Assembly: GCA_017303485.1 (NCBI GenBank)
Contig: JAFLCY010000003.1
Location: 30,516-92,143 of the forward strand
DNA: 61,628 bases
Direction of reading: 5' to 3'
From: Rhodobacterales bacterium
Lineage (GTDB): Bacteria; Pseudomonadota; Alphaproteobacteria; Rhodobacterales; Rhodobacteraceae
This document shows, one piece after another, positions 1 to 8,074 of the stretch. Every line of letters begins with the position of its first letter. The first letter of the stretch is position 1. The position numbers and the translations under genes were made by a program. A model generated the notes under the pieces. It was given only the letters and a program-made list of their open reading frames with translations. It ran no database searches and was not told where the DNA came from.

Positions 1-1077
1 GGCCCCGCGCGGGCGCATCCAGCCGGATCTGGAGCCGGTCAAAGGGCGCCTCCACCCCCCCGGCGCCGATCCGCTGCGGCAGGGCAAGCCGCAGCGCAGG
101 ATGAGCCAGTTGAAGCAGAGGGCCGCCGGGCGCGGGCAGGGTGCCGTCCAGCCCCGCCAGCATCGCAAGAGCCGTGCGTCGGCCCTCGGACCAGCACCAA
201 CCCGCCGTCTCGACCCCGCGCAGAAGGTTGCCGGCGGCGAAATAGCTTGGGTCGGACAGGCGGCCCCAGCGGTCGATCACCGGCCCGCCCGAGGCCGGAT
301 CGACCTCCAGATGGCTGCCCCGCAGCAGGGCCGCGTCGGGGCGGAAGCCGCCGGTCACGATCACGCCGTCCGCCGCAATCTCACGCAGGCCCGCAGGGGT
401 GGCGAGGGTGACGCCCTCGACGCGGGCGTGGCCGTGGATCGCGACGATCTCGCTTTGCAGGTGGATCGGCACCCGCATCAGGGTGGCGAGCAGGTGGGCC
501 GGGGCGCGGACCGTGGGGCGAGGGCCGGGTTCAACCATCGCTACGGGGCGGATACCGGCGTGGCGGCAGGTTAGCAGCGCCGAGAAGGCGACCAGCTCGG
601 TGCCAAGGATCACCGGCTGCCGGAACGGGCGCTGGTTGTTCAGGTAGACCAGACCTTGCAGCGCCCCGGTCGCGATCACCCCGCCCGGCTTGACGCCACC
701 GATCAGACGCGCGGCACGGCTGGTTTCGCGGACGCCGGTGGCCAGCAGCACGGCGCGGGCGGCAAGCATGGCGGGGCCCGCGTCATCGGTGATCTCCACC
801 TTGGCGTTGCGGTGCAGGGCGGTGACCGTCGTGCGGGTGCGGATCGTCACCCCCGCAGCGAGGGCCGTGTCGCGCAGGCGCGCGGCATAGTCGGGGCCGC
901 GCAGCAGGCGGTGAAACTCGCGCATCCCGAAGGGGTAGTGACCACAATGGCGTGGTATGCCGCCAGCCTCGGCCTCGCGGTCAAGCACCACGACCCGCTG
1001 TCCGGCCCGCGCAAGCTCGGTTGCCGCCGCAAGCCCCGCCGGCCCCGCCCCGACGACAAGGACATCCGTGTCAGGCA
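1..1077 (-). CDS. FAD/NAD(P)-binding oxidoreductase, partial (C-terminus off the window)
   Basis: Read on the minus strand from the ATG at 1077, the frame stays open to base 1, giving 359 codons. The protein opens MPDTDVLVVGAGPAGLAAA, a Rossmann GxGxxG FAD-binding motif at residues 10-15, and continues as a pyridine-nucleotide-disulfide-oxidoreductase-type flavoprotein with a second motif region (LATGVRET) near residue 130. Its start lies within the last bases of the upstream DAO-type flavoprotein (stop at 1071), so the two are translationally coupled. In known families this kind of two-flavoprotein pair acts on glycerol-3-phosphate or a related polyol; the substrate here is inferred only. 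The C-terminal part is not visible, so any additional Fe-S domain cannot be judged. Confidence 0.85.
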
Positions 1078-2468
1078 TCGCGCGCCTCCAGCATGGGCTG
1101 GGCCAGACGACCTTCGGTCAGCCGGGCGATTTCCGCTGTGCAGTAGAACCCCTGGCAGCGCCCCATTGTCACCCGGGTTCGCCGTTTCAGCCCCGCCAGG
1201 CTGCCTGCGGGCATCGGCCCGCTCAGCGCGGCCTCGATCTCGCGCCGGGTGACAAGCTCGCAATGACAGACCACGCCGCCGTTGCCGGGGCATTGCCAGT
1301 CGCGGCTGCCATCGACCGAGATGTTGGGCATCACGGGCCAGACCGGATCAGCCAGGGGAGCATCCTTCCGGCCCGCCAGTCCGACCACATGCGCCGCGAT
1401 CCCCAAGGCTGCCGACAGTCCGGTGGAGCGGATGCCGCCGACGCAGATGTAGCCCGGCGCAAGGTCGTCGCGGATGCGATAGTGTTTTTCCTCGGTGGCC
1501 GGGCGCAGGCCCGCGTAGACCGCCGTCACCTCATGCCCGGCCAGCGCGGGCAGGATCTCGACCCCCCGTTTCATCAGCGCCTGCAAGGTCGCGTGGTCGA
1601 GGTCCGCGTTCTCGCGGTCTTCCTGCTCTTCCGCCGTGGGACCGACGAGCAGGTTGCCGAAGGCAGTACGGCAGACCACGATTCCCTTGGTGATCTTCGT
1701 CGGGACCGGCAAGAGGATATGCCCGGCCAAGGCCGCCGCCGTCTTGTCATAGACGACGAACTGCCCCTTTCGCGGCTTGATCTGGAACCAGCTTTCCCCG
1801 GTCACCCGCCGGTCGACCTCATCGCCCCAGAGACCGGCCGCATTGATCACCAGCCCGGCCGAGACGGGCCCCGCCGAGGTCGCCAGATGCCAGGTATCGC
1901 CGGACCGCCGCCCGGTCAGCACCTCGGCCTGGCGCATCAGCACCGCCCCATTGGCCAGCGCCTGCATGAGATAGCCATGTGCTGCCGACCAGGGGTCGAT
2001 CAGATGTTCCCCCGGCACACGGAACCCGGCCTTCACCGCCCCGGACAGCGCCGGTTCCAGCGCCCGCGCCCCGGCCCCGGTCAGCGGCGCGACATCGGTC
2101 ACGCCATTGGCCAGCGCCTGCGCCATCAGCGCGGGCAGGCCGGCCTCTTCCTCTTCGGTCCAGGCCAGCACCATGGCGCCCGCGCGCACCAGCGGCAGGC
2201 CCAGCCGCTCGCGAATTTCCAGGTATTGCCGATAGCCCTCACGGATGCAGGCCAGCTCCAGCGAGCCTTCCGGCGCATCGAATCCCGTGTGCAGGATTGC
2301 GCTGTTTGCCTTCGAGGCGCCGTCCAGCACCTCGACCGCCTTCTCCAGGACCACGACCCTTGCCCCATCCAGCGTGAAGGCCCGGACCAGGGCACAGCCC
2401 ACGACTCCGGCGCCGATCACCGCCACGTCATAGGTCGGCAGGTCATCCGAAGGCAGGGGCCCCGACAT
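1071..2468 (-). CDS. FAD-dependent oxidoreductase (DAO fold) with C-terminal BFD-like [2Fe-2S] domain, glycerol-3-phosphate dehydrogenase-like
   Basis: This is about 465 residues. A Rossmann FAD motif (DVAVIGAGVVGCALVRAF) sits at the N-terminus and a DAO fold covers residues 15-370 (LINAAGLWGDEV and GGIRSTGLSAALG are typical segments). The C-terminal 80 residues carry a cysteine set (CHCELVTRREIE, then GRCQGFYC) as in BFD-like [2Fe-2S] domains. This architecture is known from GlpA-like glycerol-3-phosphate dehydrogenases and related polyol-phosphate or hydroxyacid oxidases. I chose the ATG at 2468 because AGGTGAG lies just upstream; an ATG at 2489 is also in frame. It is divergent from the DeoR regulator, which probably controls it. 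The exact substrate is not determined by the sequence. Confidence 0.85.
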   Translation of the reverse strand: MSGPLPSDDLPTYDVAVIGAGVVGCALVRAFTLDGARVVVLEKAVEVLDGASKANSAILHTGFDAPEGSLELACIREGYRQYLEIRERLGLPLVRAGAMVLAWTEEEEAGLPALMAQALANGVTDVAPLTGAGARALEPALSGAVKAGFRVPGEHLIDPWSAAHGYLMQALANGAVLMRQAEVLTGRRSGDTWHLATSAGPVSAGLVINAAGLWGDEVDRRVTGESWFQIKPRKGQFVVYDKTAAALAGHILLPVPTKITKGIVVCRTAFGNLLVGPTAEEQEDRENADLDHATLQALMKRGVEILPALAGHEVTAVYAGLRPATEEKHYRIRDDLAPGYICVGGIRSTGLSAALGIAAHVVGLAGRKDAPLADPVWPVMPNISVDGSRDWQCPGNGGVVCHCELVTRREIEAALSGPMPAGSLAGLKRRTRVTMGRCQGFYCTAEIARLTEGRLAQPMLEARDA

Positions 2469-2635
2469 TTTCTCACCTGTGATTTTCATCACGAATTGAC
2501 TATTCGGGCATTCTTGTCAAGCTGACCCCTAGGATTCTGACGGATTGCGGGGGAATCGGACGATCATTCGGTCAATCTTGCAGAAAACGGTTGACCTGCG
2601 CCTGCCCGCAGGTTCGGCTGAGACGGGGAGATTAA
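2469..2635. promoter_or_regulatory. divergent control region between flavoprotein operon and DeoR/TRAP operon
   Basis: About 165 bases separate two divergent starts. An inverted repeat CGAAT-N5-ATTCG lies at 2492-2506, close to the start of the flavoprotein gene. A DeoR-family regulator encoded next door would be expected to bind here. The operator assignment is inference from position and symmetry only. Confidence 0.4.
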
Positions 2636-3394
2636 ATGAAGCCATACGAACGCCAGCCTCGGATCGAGGCGATCATCCAGCAGGAGGGGGAAGTCTCGGT
2701 CGAGACGCTGGCAGCACGTTTCGATGTGTCGTCCGAAACCATTCGCCGCGACCTTGGCCTTTTGGCCGAACGTGGGCGGGTGCAGAAGATTCACGGCGGC
2801 GCCCGGCGTCCGCGCCTGTTCCACGAACCGAGCTACGACGAGCGGGAAATCACCGCCGCCGAAGCCAAGGCCGCGATTGGCCGCCGACTGGCGGGTGCCG
2901 TCGAACCCGGCGAAACGGTCTTCGTCGATACCGGTTCGACCACGCTGGCCGCGGCCGAGACGCTGGCGGCAGTGCCCAGCCTGACCATCATCACCAATTC
3001 CTGTCGCCTTGCTGAACGTGTGGCCCGGGCCGGCACCGATGTGGCGATTCACCTTCTGGGTGGGCGCTACGGGGCCGACAATGCCCAGACCACCGGCGTT
3101 TCGGTGGTCGAGCAGCTGCAAGCCTTTCGCGCCGACCGCGCCATCCTGACGGTTGCGGCCCTCGACCCGGCCTTGGGCGCGATGGACGCAAGTCTGGACG
3201 AGGCGCAGATCGCGCGTGCGATGATCCGCAACGCGCGGACGCTGACGCTTTTGGCCGATGCCACCAAATTCGCGCGCCATGCGGCCTATGCCGTCTGCGC
3301 CACCGAAGACATCGACCTCGTCGTCAGCGACGGGAAACTCGACAAGGCGCATCGTGCGGCGCTGGCTGGCAAAGGGGTGGACGTATGGACCTGA
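2636..3394 (+). CDS. DeoR/GlpR-family transcriptional regulator
   Basis: This 252-residue protein has the DeoR layout: an N-terminal helix-turn-helix (residues 5-57, VETLAARFDVSSETIRRDL) followed by a sugar-phosphate-sensing domain of the ribose-5-phosphate isomerase fold (residues 76-235), with the conserved VDTGSTT near residue 98 and the DATKF segment near residue 210. The length is normal. The start has GGGGAGATTAA just upstream. It is the first gene of the plus-strand TRAP operon and divergent from the flavoproteins, so it most likely represses both until a phosphorylated intermediate of the imported substrate accumulates. Family assignment is firm; the ligand is unknown. Confidence 0.9.
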   Translation: MKPYERQPRIEAIIQQEGEVSVETLAARFDVSSETIRRDLGLLAERGRVQKIHGGARRPRLFHEPSYDEREITAAEAKAAIGRRLAGAVEPGETVFVDTGSTTLAAAETLAAVPSLTIITNSCRLAERVARAGTDVAIHLLGGRYGADNAQTTGVSVVEQLQAFRADRAILTVAALDPALGAMDASLDEAQIARAMIRNARTLTLLADATKFARHAAYAVCATEDIDLVVSDGKLDKAHRAALAGKGVDVWT

Positions 3395-3425
3395 CATGGG
3401 AAGCGGGCCGGGACACGGGGGCAAC

Positions 3426-3935
3426 ATGCCGCATCTGATCCGGGTCTATGTGCGGCTGGTCGACAGGATATCCGACTGGGTGGGCTATCTGGCCGCCTCG
3501 CTGATCTTCGTGATGGGCGCGACGCTGATCTTTGACGCCTTCACCCGCAACGTGATCAACATGCCGGTGCATTGGGCGATCGAGCTGACCCAGTTCACGC
3601 TGGCCGCCTATTACTTCATGGGCGGCCCGATCACGCTGAAGAACAACAGCCATGTGCGGATGGATCTCTGGTACGCCAACCTGTCGGAACGCGGCAAGGC
3701 GAAGATGGATCTCGTCACCGTCGGCTGCATGATCTTCTATCTTTGCGTCATGCTGGTCGGCAGCATTTCCAGCCTGCAATACGCCATCGCGACCGGAGAA
3801 CGCCGGTTCTCGATCTGGAACCCCTCGGTGATCCCGATCAAGGCGCTGCTGACCATCTGTCTCGTGCTGATGCTGCTCCAGTCCTTTGCGCTGGTCTTCA
3901 AGAACATCGCCACCCTGCGCGGAGAGCGTCTCTAG
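3426..3935 (+). CDS. TRAP transporter small permease (DctQ-type)
   Basis: This is a 169-residue integral membrane protein with four predicted helices (about residues 16-37, 54-70, 90-114, 137-157). It shows the DctQ pattern, including VDRISDWVGYLAASLIFVMG near the N-terminus and GGPITLKNNSHVRMDL after helix 2. The ATG at 3426 follows a purine-rich ACACGGGGGCAAC stretch; an in-frame ATG at 3396, directly after the deoR stop, would add ten residues. The gene overlaps nothing and is followed by the large permease after one base. It forms the small membrane subunit of a tripartite periplasmic uptake system. Confidence 0.9.
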   Translation: MPHLIRVYVRLVDRISDWVGYLAASLIFVMGATLIFDAFTRNVINMPVHWAIELTQFTLAAYYFMGGPITLKNNSHVRMDLWYANLSERGKAKMDLVTVGCMIFYLCVMLVGSISSLQYAIATGERRFSIWNPSVIPIKALLTICLVLMLLQSFALVFKNIATLRGERL

Positions 3936-3936
3936 A

Positions 3937-5274
3937 ATGTCCTATGAAATGATCGCTCTTCTGATGTTCGCCTCGATGGCGCTGCTGCTGGTCAGCGGGC
4001 AGCGGGTCTTTGCCGCCATCGGCTTTGTCGCGGCCGGCGCTGCGCTGCTCCTCTACGGCAACGGCGCAATCGAGCTGCCCTACAACCAGGTGTTCAAGCT
4101 CTTCAACTGGTACGCCATGCTGACGCTGCCCATGTTCATCTACATGGGTTACATCCTGGCCGAATCCGGGATCGCCGAAGACCTGTACAAGATGCTGCAT
4201 GTCTGGTTCGGCCGCATTCCCGGCGGGCTCGCCATTGGCACGATCCTTCTGATGGTGATCATCTCGGCGATGAACGGGTTGTCGGTCGCGGGCATGGCCA
4301 TCGGCGCCACCATCGCTTTGCCGGAAATGCTTCGTCGCGGTTACGACAAGGTGCTGATTTCGGGCGTTGTGCAGGGCGGCTCGTCGCTCGGCATCCTGAT
4401 CCCGCCCTCGGTCGTCCTCGTCCTCTACGGCATGATCGCCCGCCAGCCGGTCTCGAAGCTCTGGTTCGCCGGCCTTGTCCCCGGCCTTCTGATGGCCGCG
4501 ATGTTCATCCTCTACATCGTGATCCGCGCCCGGCTGAACCCCAGCCTCGCCCCTGCCGTCCCGGCGGAAGAGCTGAACATGCCGCTGCGCGAGAAACTGG
4601 CACTGGCCAAGGCCGGAATCATCCCCTTCGCGATCTTCTTCTTCATGACCGGGCTTTTCGTCTTCGGCTACACCAGCCTCGTCGAAAGCTCTGCCGTCGG
4701 CGCGACCTGCGCCACGCTGGCGGCGGCGCTGAAAGGCCGGTTCTCGTGGAGACTGATCCGCGAAACCTCGATGAAGACGCTCGCCGTTTCCTGCATGTTC
4801 ATGTGGCTGATCCTGGCCGCGCTGGCCTTCGGCGCGGTCTTCGACGGCCTCGGCGCCGTCCGCGCCATCGAGAACCTGTTCCTGAACCAGTGGCAGCTGT
4901 CGCCCTGGATGATCATCATCATGATGCAGCTCAGCTTCCTTCTGCTGGGTATGTTCCTGGACGACACCGCCATGCTGGTGATCGTGGCCCCGCTTTACAT
5001 CCCGCTGGTGGCAAGCCTTGATCTTGGTTTCGACAACCAGCTGATCTGGTACGGCATCCTCTACACGATCACCTGCCAGATCGCCTATATCACCCCGCCC
5101 TTCGGCTATAACCTGTTCCTCATGCGCTCCCTCGCGCCGGACGACATTTCGCTGGGCGACATCTACCGCTCGATCTGGCCCTTCGCCGCGATCATGGCGC
5201 TGACCATCATCCTTCTGATGCTGTTCCCGCAGATCGCGCTCTGGCTTCCCGAACATATGAACGTGAAAGGCTGA
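3937..5274 (+). CDS. TRAP transporter large permease (DctM-type)
   Basis: This is a 445-residue multi-spanning protein of the DctM family. Family landmarks are LPMFIYMGYILAESGI near residue 60, GGSSLGILIPPS near residue 150 and ITPPFGYNLFLMR near residue 385; the length is typical (about 425-450). The start ATG at 3937 is one base after the dctQ stop, so the two are coupled. It is the sodium-coupled channel half of the TRAP system and works with the DctQ-type and periplasmic subunits on each side. The substrate cannot be read from this subunit. Confidence 0.93.
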   Translation: MSYEMIALLMFASMALLLVSGQRVFAAIGFVAAGAALLLYGNGAIELPYNQVFKLFNWYAMLTLPMFIYMGYILAESGIAEDLYKMLHVWFGRIPGGLAIGTILLMVIISAMNGLSVAGMAIGATIALPEMLRRGYDKVLISGVVQGGSSLGILIPPSVVLVLYGMIARQPVSKLWFAGLVPGLLMAAMFILYIVIRARLNPSLAPAVPAEELNMPLREKLALAKAGIIPFAIFFFMTGLFVFGYTSLVESSAVGATCATLAAALKGRFSWRLIRETSMKTLAVSCMFMWLILAALAFGAVFDGLGAVRAIENLFLNQWQLSPWMIIIMMQLSFLLLGMFLDDTAMLVIVAPLYIPLVASLDLGFDNQLIWYGILYTITCQIAYITPPFGYNLFLMRSLAPDDISLGDIYRSIWPFAAIMALTIILLMLFPQIALWLPEHMNVKG

Positions 5275-5354
5275 CCAACCAAACCAAGAAAAAGACCGTC
5301 ACTGGGACAGACCACCCGGGCCCTCCGAAGCCCATAACAACAGGAGAGAACGAC

Positions 5355-6446
5355 ATGACTGATCCGAAGAAACCACAAAGCCCGTCCGAGAAAATTCTCG
5401 CGACCCGGCGGAACTTCCTTCGTCAGGCGGGGGTCGGGATGGGGGCCGTGGCCGGGGCCACGCTGGCTGCACCCTATGTGAACGCCCAGGGCGCGCCGAT
5501 CAAATGGCGGTTGCAAACCTATTCCGGTGCGCCCCTCGGCGCCCATGTGATCAAGCCGCAGATCGAGGCCTTCAACATCGCCGCCAATGGCGAGATGGAG
5601 ATCGAGCTTTACTATGCCGACCAGCTGGTCCCGACCGCCGACCTCTTCCGCGCGCTGCAGAACGGCACGCTGGACGCGGTGCAGTCGGACGAGGCGACAA
5701 TGGCCTCGCCGGTCGATATTTCGGTCTTTGGCGGCTACTTCCCCTTCGCCACCCGCTTCAGCCTCGATGTGCCGGCGCTGTTCAACTACTACGGGCTGAA
5801 GGAGATCTGGCAGGAAGCCTATGGCGAGGTCGAGGGCGTGACCTGGCTTTCCGCCGGGGCCTGGGACCCGCTGCATATCTTCACGGTCGACAAGCCGATC
5901 CGCAGCCTGGCCGACATGAACGGGTTGCGCGTCTTCGGTGTGCCGACGGCGGGCAAGTTCCTGTCGCGCTACGGGCTCGTGCCGGTGACGATCCCGTGGG
6001 ACAACGTCGAAGTCGCGATGCAGACCGGGGAACTGGACGGCGTGGCCTGGTGCGGCTTTACCGAAGCATATGAGGTCGGCTGGGCCGATGTCTGCAAATA
6101 CGCGCTGACCAACTCGGTCACCGGCGCCTGGTTCGGCAGCTATTTCGCCAATACCGCCAGCTGGGAAAAGGTCCCGCCGCATCTGCAGGAACTGTTCAAG
6201 ATCACCATCGACCAGTCGCACTACTACCGGAACGTCTGGTACTGGGGCGGCGAGGCCAAGCTGCGCGTCGAGGGCGAGAAGATGGAGCTGACCTCGCTGC
6301 CGGATGAAGAATGGGCGCAGGTCCTGTCCGATTCCAACGGCTTCTGGGACGAGGTTGCCGCTGCCTCGCCCCGGTCGGCCAAGGTGGTGGAGGCGTTCAA
6401 GAAATACGCCGACACGATGCAGAAGGCGGGCTACCCGTACCGCTAG
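5355..6446 (+). CDS. TRAP transporter substrate-binding protein (DctP/TakP-like), Tat-type signal
   Basis: This 363-residue protein begins with a signal resembling a Tat leader (ATRRNFLRQAGVGMGAV followed by AGATLAAPYVNAQG). The mature part is a DctP-fold periplasmic receptor; the segment IPWDNVEVAMQTGELDGVAWCG followed by TEAYEVGWADV resembles TakP-type receptors that bind keto acids or other carboxylates. AGGAGA precedes the ATG at a good distance. It follows the two permease genes after an 80-base gap, a common arrangement that allows higher expression of the receptor. Neighbouring flavoproteins suggest the ligand is an oxidisable hydroxyacid or polyol, but this is inference. Confidence 0.92.
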   Translation: MTDPKKPQSPSEKILATRRNFLRQAGVGMGAVAGATLAAPYVNAQGAPIKWRLQTYSGAPLGAHVIKPQIEAFNIAANGEMEIELYYADQLVPTADLFRALQNGTLDAVQSDEATMASPVDISVFGGYFPFATRFSLDVPALFNYYGLKEIWQEAYGEVEGVTWLSAGAWDPLHIFTVDKPIRSLADMNGLRVFGVPTAGKFLSRYGLVPVTIPWDNVEVAMQTGELDGVAWCGFTEAYEVGWADVCKYALTNSVTGAWFGSYFANTASWEKVPPHLQELFKITIDQSHYYRNVWYWGGEAKLRVEGEKMELTSLPDEEWAQVLSDSNGFWDEVAAASPRSAKVVEAFKKYADTMQKAGYPYR

Positions 6447-6460
6447 GACCTGCAAGACCA

Positions 6461-6499
6461 GGCGACGGCCAAGCCCCTGCGGCGAGGCCGTCGCCGCTT
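6461..6499 (+). terminator. intrinsic terminator-like hairpin after the TRAP operon
   Basis: A perfect 10-base stem, GGCGACGGCC (6461-6470) with GGCCGTCGCC (6486-6495), is followed by GCTTT. It lies 15 bases after the stop of the TRAP receptor gene and before the convergent signalling operon, so it may serve both strands. Confidence 0.65.
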
Positions 6500-6527
6500 T
6501 CCCGCACCAGGTCCTTCGCCGCGCCGG

Positions 6528-8045
6528 TCAGACCGTGGCTGCGCCGGCAGACCCCTCGGGGCTGGGATCGTCGCCTTCCTCGTCATAGGATTTGGGCATG
6601 ACCAGCGCCACGCCCGAGATCAGGCAGGCAACCGCCGCGACGATCCACCCGGTCATCTGCTCGTCCAGGAGAAGGATGCTCCAGATGATCCCCGCGCCGG
6701 TCGTGGCATAGCCGACCTGGCTGGTGAAGACCGCCCCCGTGGTGCGAATGGCGATGATCGACAGGACCATGCTGGTTGCGCTCATCGCCGCGATCAGAAG
6801 GAAGGCCCAGCCCAAGCCGTTAATCACCTCATGCACCGGAATGAACGACCCGCTGAGCAGGGCGACCGGGGTGGCGATCAGCGCCGAGGCCAGCACGATG
6901 CCGGTCGTCGTCCCGATCGCGCCGGTTTCCGTGGCGGGCAGGGACGCGATCATCAGCCCTTCGACCGCGTAGAAGATCGGCACCAGCAGGGCGACGAGAA
7001 TCCAGATCCAGCTTGCGCCGCCGATGGCATGTTCACCCGGCAGGATGACCAGCAACACGCAGACCAGCCCCAGGCTTAGCCCGATGAACCGCTTCATGCT
7101 GGGCGCCTCCAGTCCCAGAAGGGCCGCGAAGGCAAAGACGAGGAAGCTTTCGACCGCGAGGATGATCGAGATGATCATCGCGGGCAGGTGGCCGGCCACC
7201 CAGAACAGCGTCAACTGGGGCAGGGTGCCCCCGATCAGACCGATCAGCGCGTATCGCAACAGATCGGCGCGACTGCGGCCCGGGAATTGCCCGGTGATGA
7301 TCGACAAGAGCGTCATGATTGCCGCACTGAACCACAGCGTCCAGAACACGATGCCGAAGGGGCTGAGGCCCTCACGCATCACGATCCGCGAGATTGAGGG
7401 GATCAGGCCCCAGAGCGCGCCGATCAACAGGAGGAGGAACCCCCCCTTCAGCAGGCTGATTGTCCGGCGCAGGTTCTGTTCGCGGCGATAGACCTCGGAC
7501 GCCATGGTGACGAAGACCCGGCTGAGGTTGCCAAGCGCATCGTCACGGCGCGAGATGTCTTCCAGCCCCAGCCGGGCGGGATCGAACCCCTTGCCCTCGA
7601 CCATCCGCGAGGCGCCGGCCAGACGATCGACCTGCCGCAGATATTCCAGTTCCTGATCGCGAAGGCGCTTGCGTTCCAGCCCGGCATTCAGCCGCGCGCG
7701 CAAGAGGACGACGTCAAAGGACTTGGTCAGGAAATCCTCGGCGCCAAGCTCGATGGCCTTGACCACGTCGTCCATTTCTTCCAGCGAGGAAATCACGATG
7801 GCCGGAATATCCCGCAACGCGGAATTGGCCTTCATCGCCTTAAGCACCTCGAACCCGTCCATCCCCGGCATGACGATGTCGAGGACGACCATATCGATGC
7901 CGCCCCTGGCAAGCCGGGCAATGCCGGCCTCGCCGTCCGCCGCCTCTTCCACGTCGTGACCAAGGTTCTTGATCGCCAGCATCATCTTCATGCGTGTCTG
8001 CTTGTGGTCGTCGACCACCAGCACTCTGCCGCGGAACCCCGCCAT
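6528..8045 (-). CDS. receiver domain fused to an EamA/DMT-family transporter
   Basis: This 505-residue protein has an unusual architecture. Residues 5-120 are a CheY-like receiver: acidic pair D12-D13, phospho-acceptor D56 in VVLDIVMPGMDG, S86 and K108 (FLTKSF). Residues 120-198 are a helical linker with DDALGNLSRVFVTMASEV, similar to signalling helices found after receiver domains. Residues 200-480 hold about ten membrane helices with two EamA/DMT repeats (FLLLLIGALWGLIPSISR opens the first). The tail is acidic. GGGAGAA precedes the ATG at 8045. It is the last gene of a three-gene operon, 29 bases after the hybrid kinase. By inference, phosphorylation of D56 would gate or modulate transport, with no DNA-binding output. 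The transported substrate is unknown. Domain calls are firm; the mechanism is a hypothesis. Confidence 0.88.
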   Translation of the reverse strand: MAGFRGRVLVVDDHKQTRMKMMLAIKNLGHDVEEAADGEAGIARLARGGIDMVVLDIVMPGMDGFEVLKAMKANSALRDIPAIVISSLEEMDDVVKAIELGAEDFLTKSFDVVLLRARLNAGLERKRLRDQELEYLRQVDRLAGASRMVEGKGFDPARLGLEDISRRDDALGNLSRVFVTMASEVYRREQNLRRTISLLKGGFLLLLIGALWGLIPSISRIVMREGLSPFGIVFWTLWFSAAIMTLLSIITGQFPGRSRADLLRYALIGLIGGTLPQLTLFWVAGHLPAMIISIILAVESFLVFAFAALLGLEAPSMKRFIGLSLGLVCVLLVILPGEHAIGGASWIWILVALLVPIFYAVEGLMIASLPATETGAIGTTTGIVLASALIATPVALLSGSFIPVHEVINGLGWAFLLIAAMSATSMVLSIIAIRTTGAVFTSQVGYATTGAGIIWSILLLDEQMTGWIVAAVACLISGVALVMPKSYDEEGDDPSPEGSAGAATV

Positions 8046-8074
8046 CGCGTCTTCTCCCGTTCGGTGCCGCCTGT

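Noticed and set aside
957-2525. Long plus-strand frame antisense to the DAO flavoprotein
   Set aside because: High G+C leaves long antisense frames; no family, signal or ribosome site, while the other strand encodes a recognisable enzyme.
3898-5256. Minus-strand frame antisense to the TRAP permease
   Set aside because: Composition is His/Asp/Glu/Gln-rich as expected from reverse complement of hydrophobic codons; no homology pattern.
5163-6455. Minus-strand frame antisense to the TRAP receptor
   Set aside because: Mirror of a real receptor gene; no start evidence.
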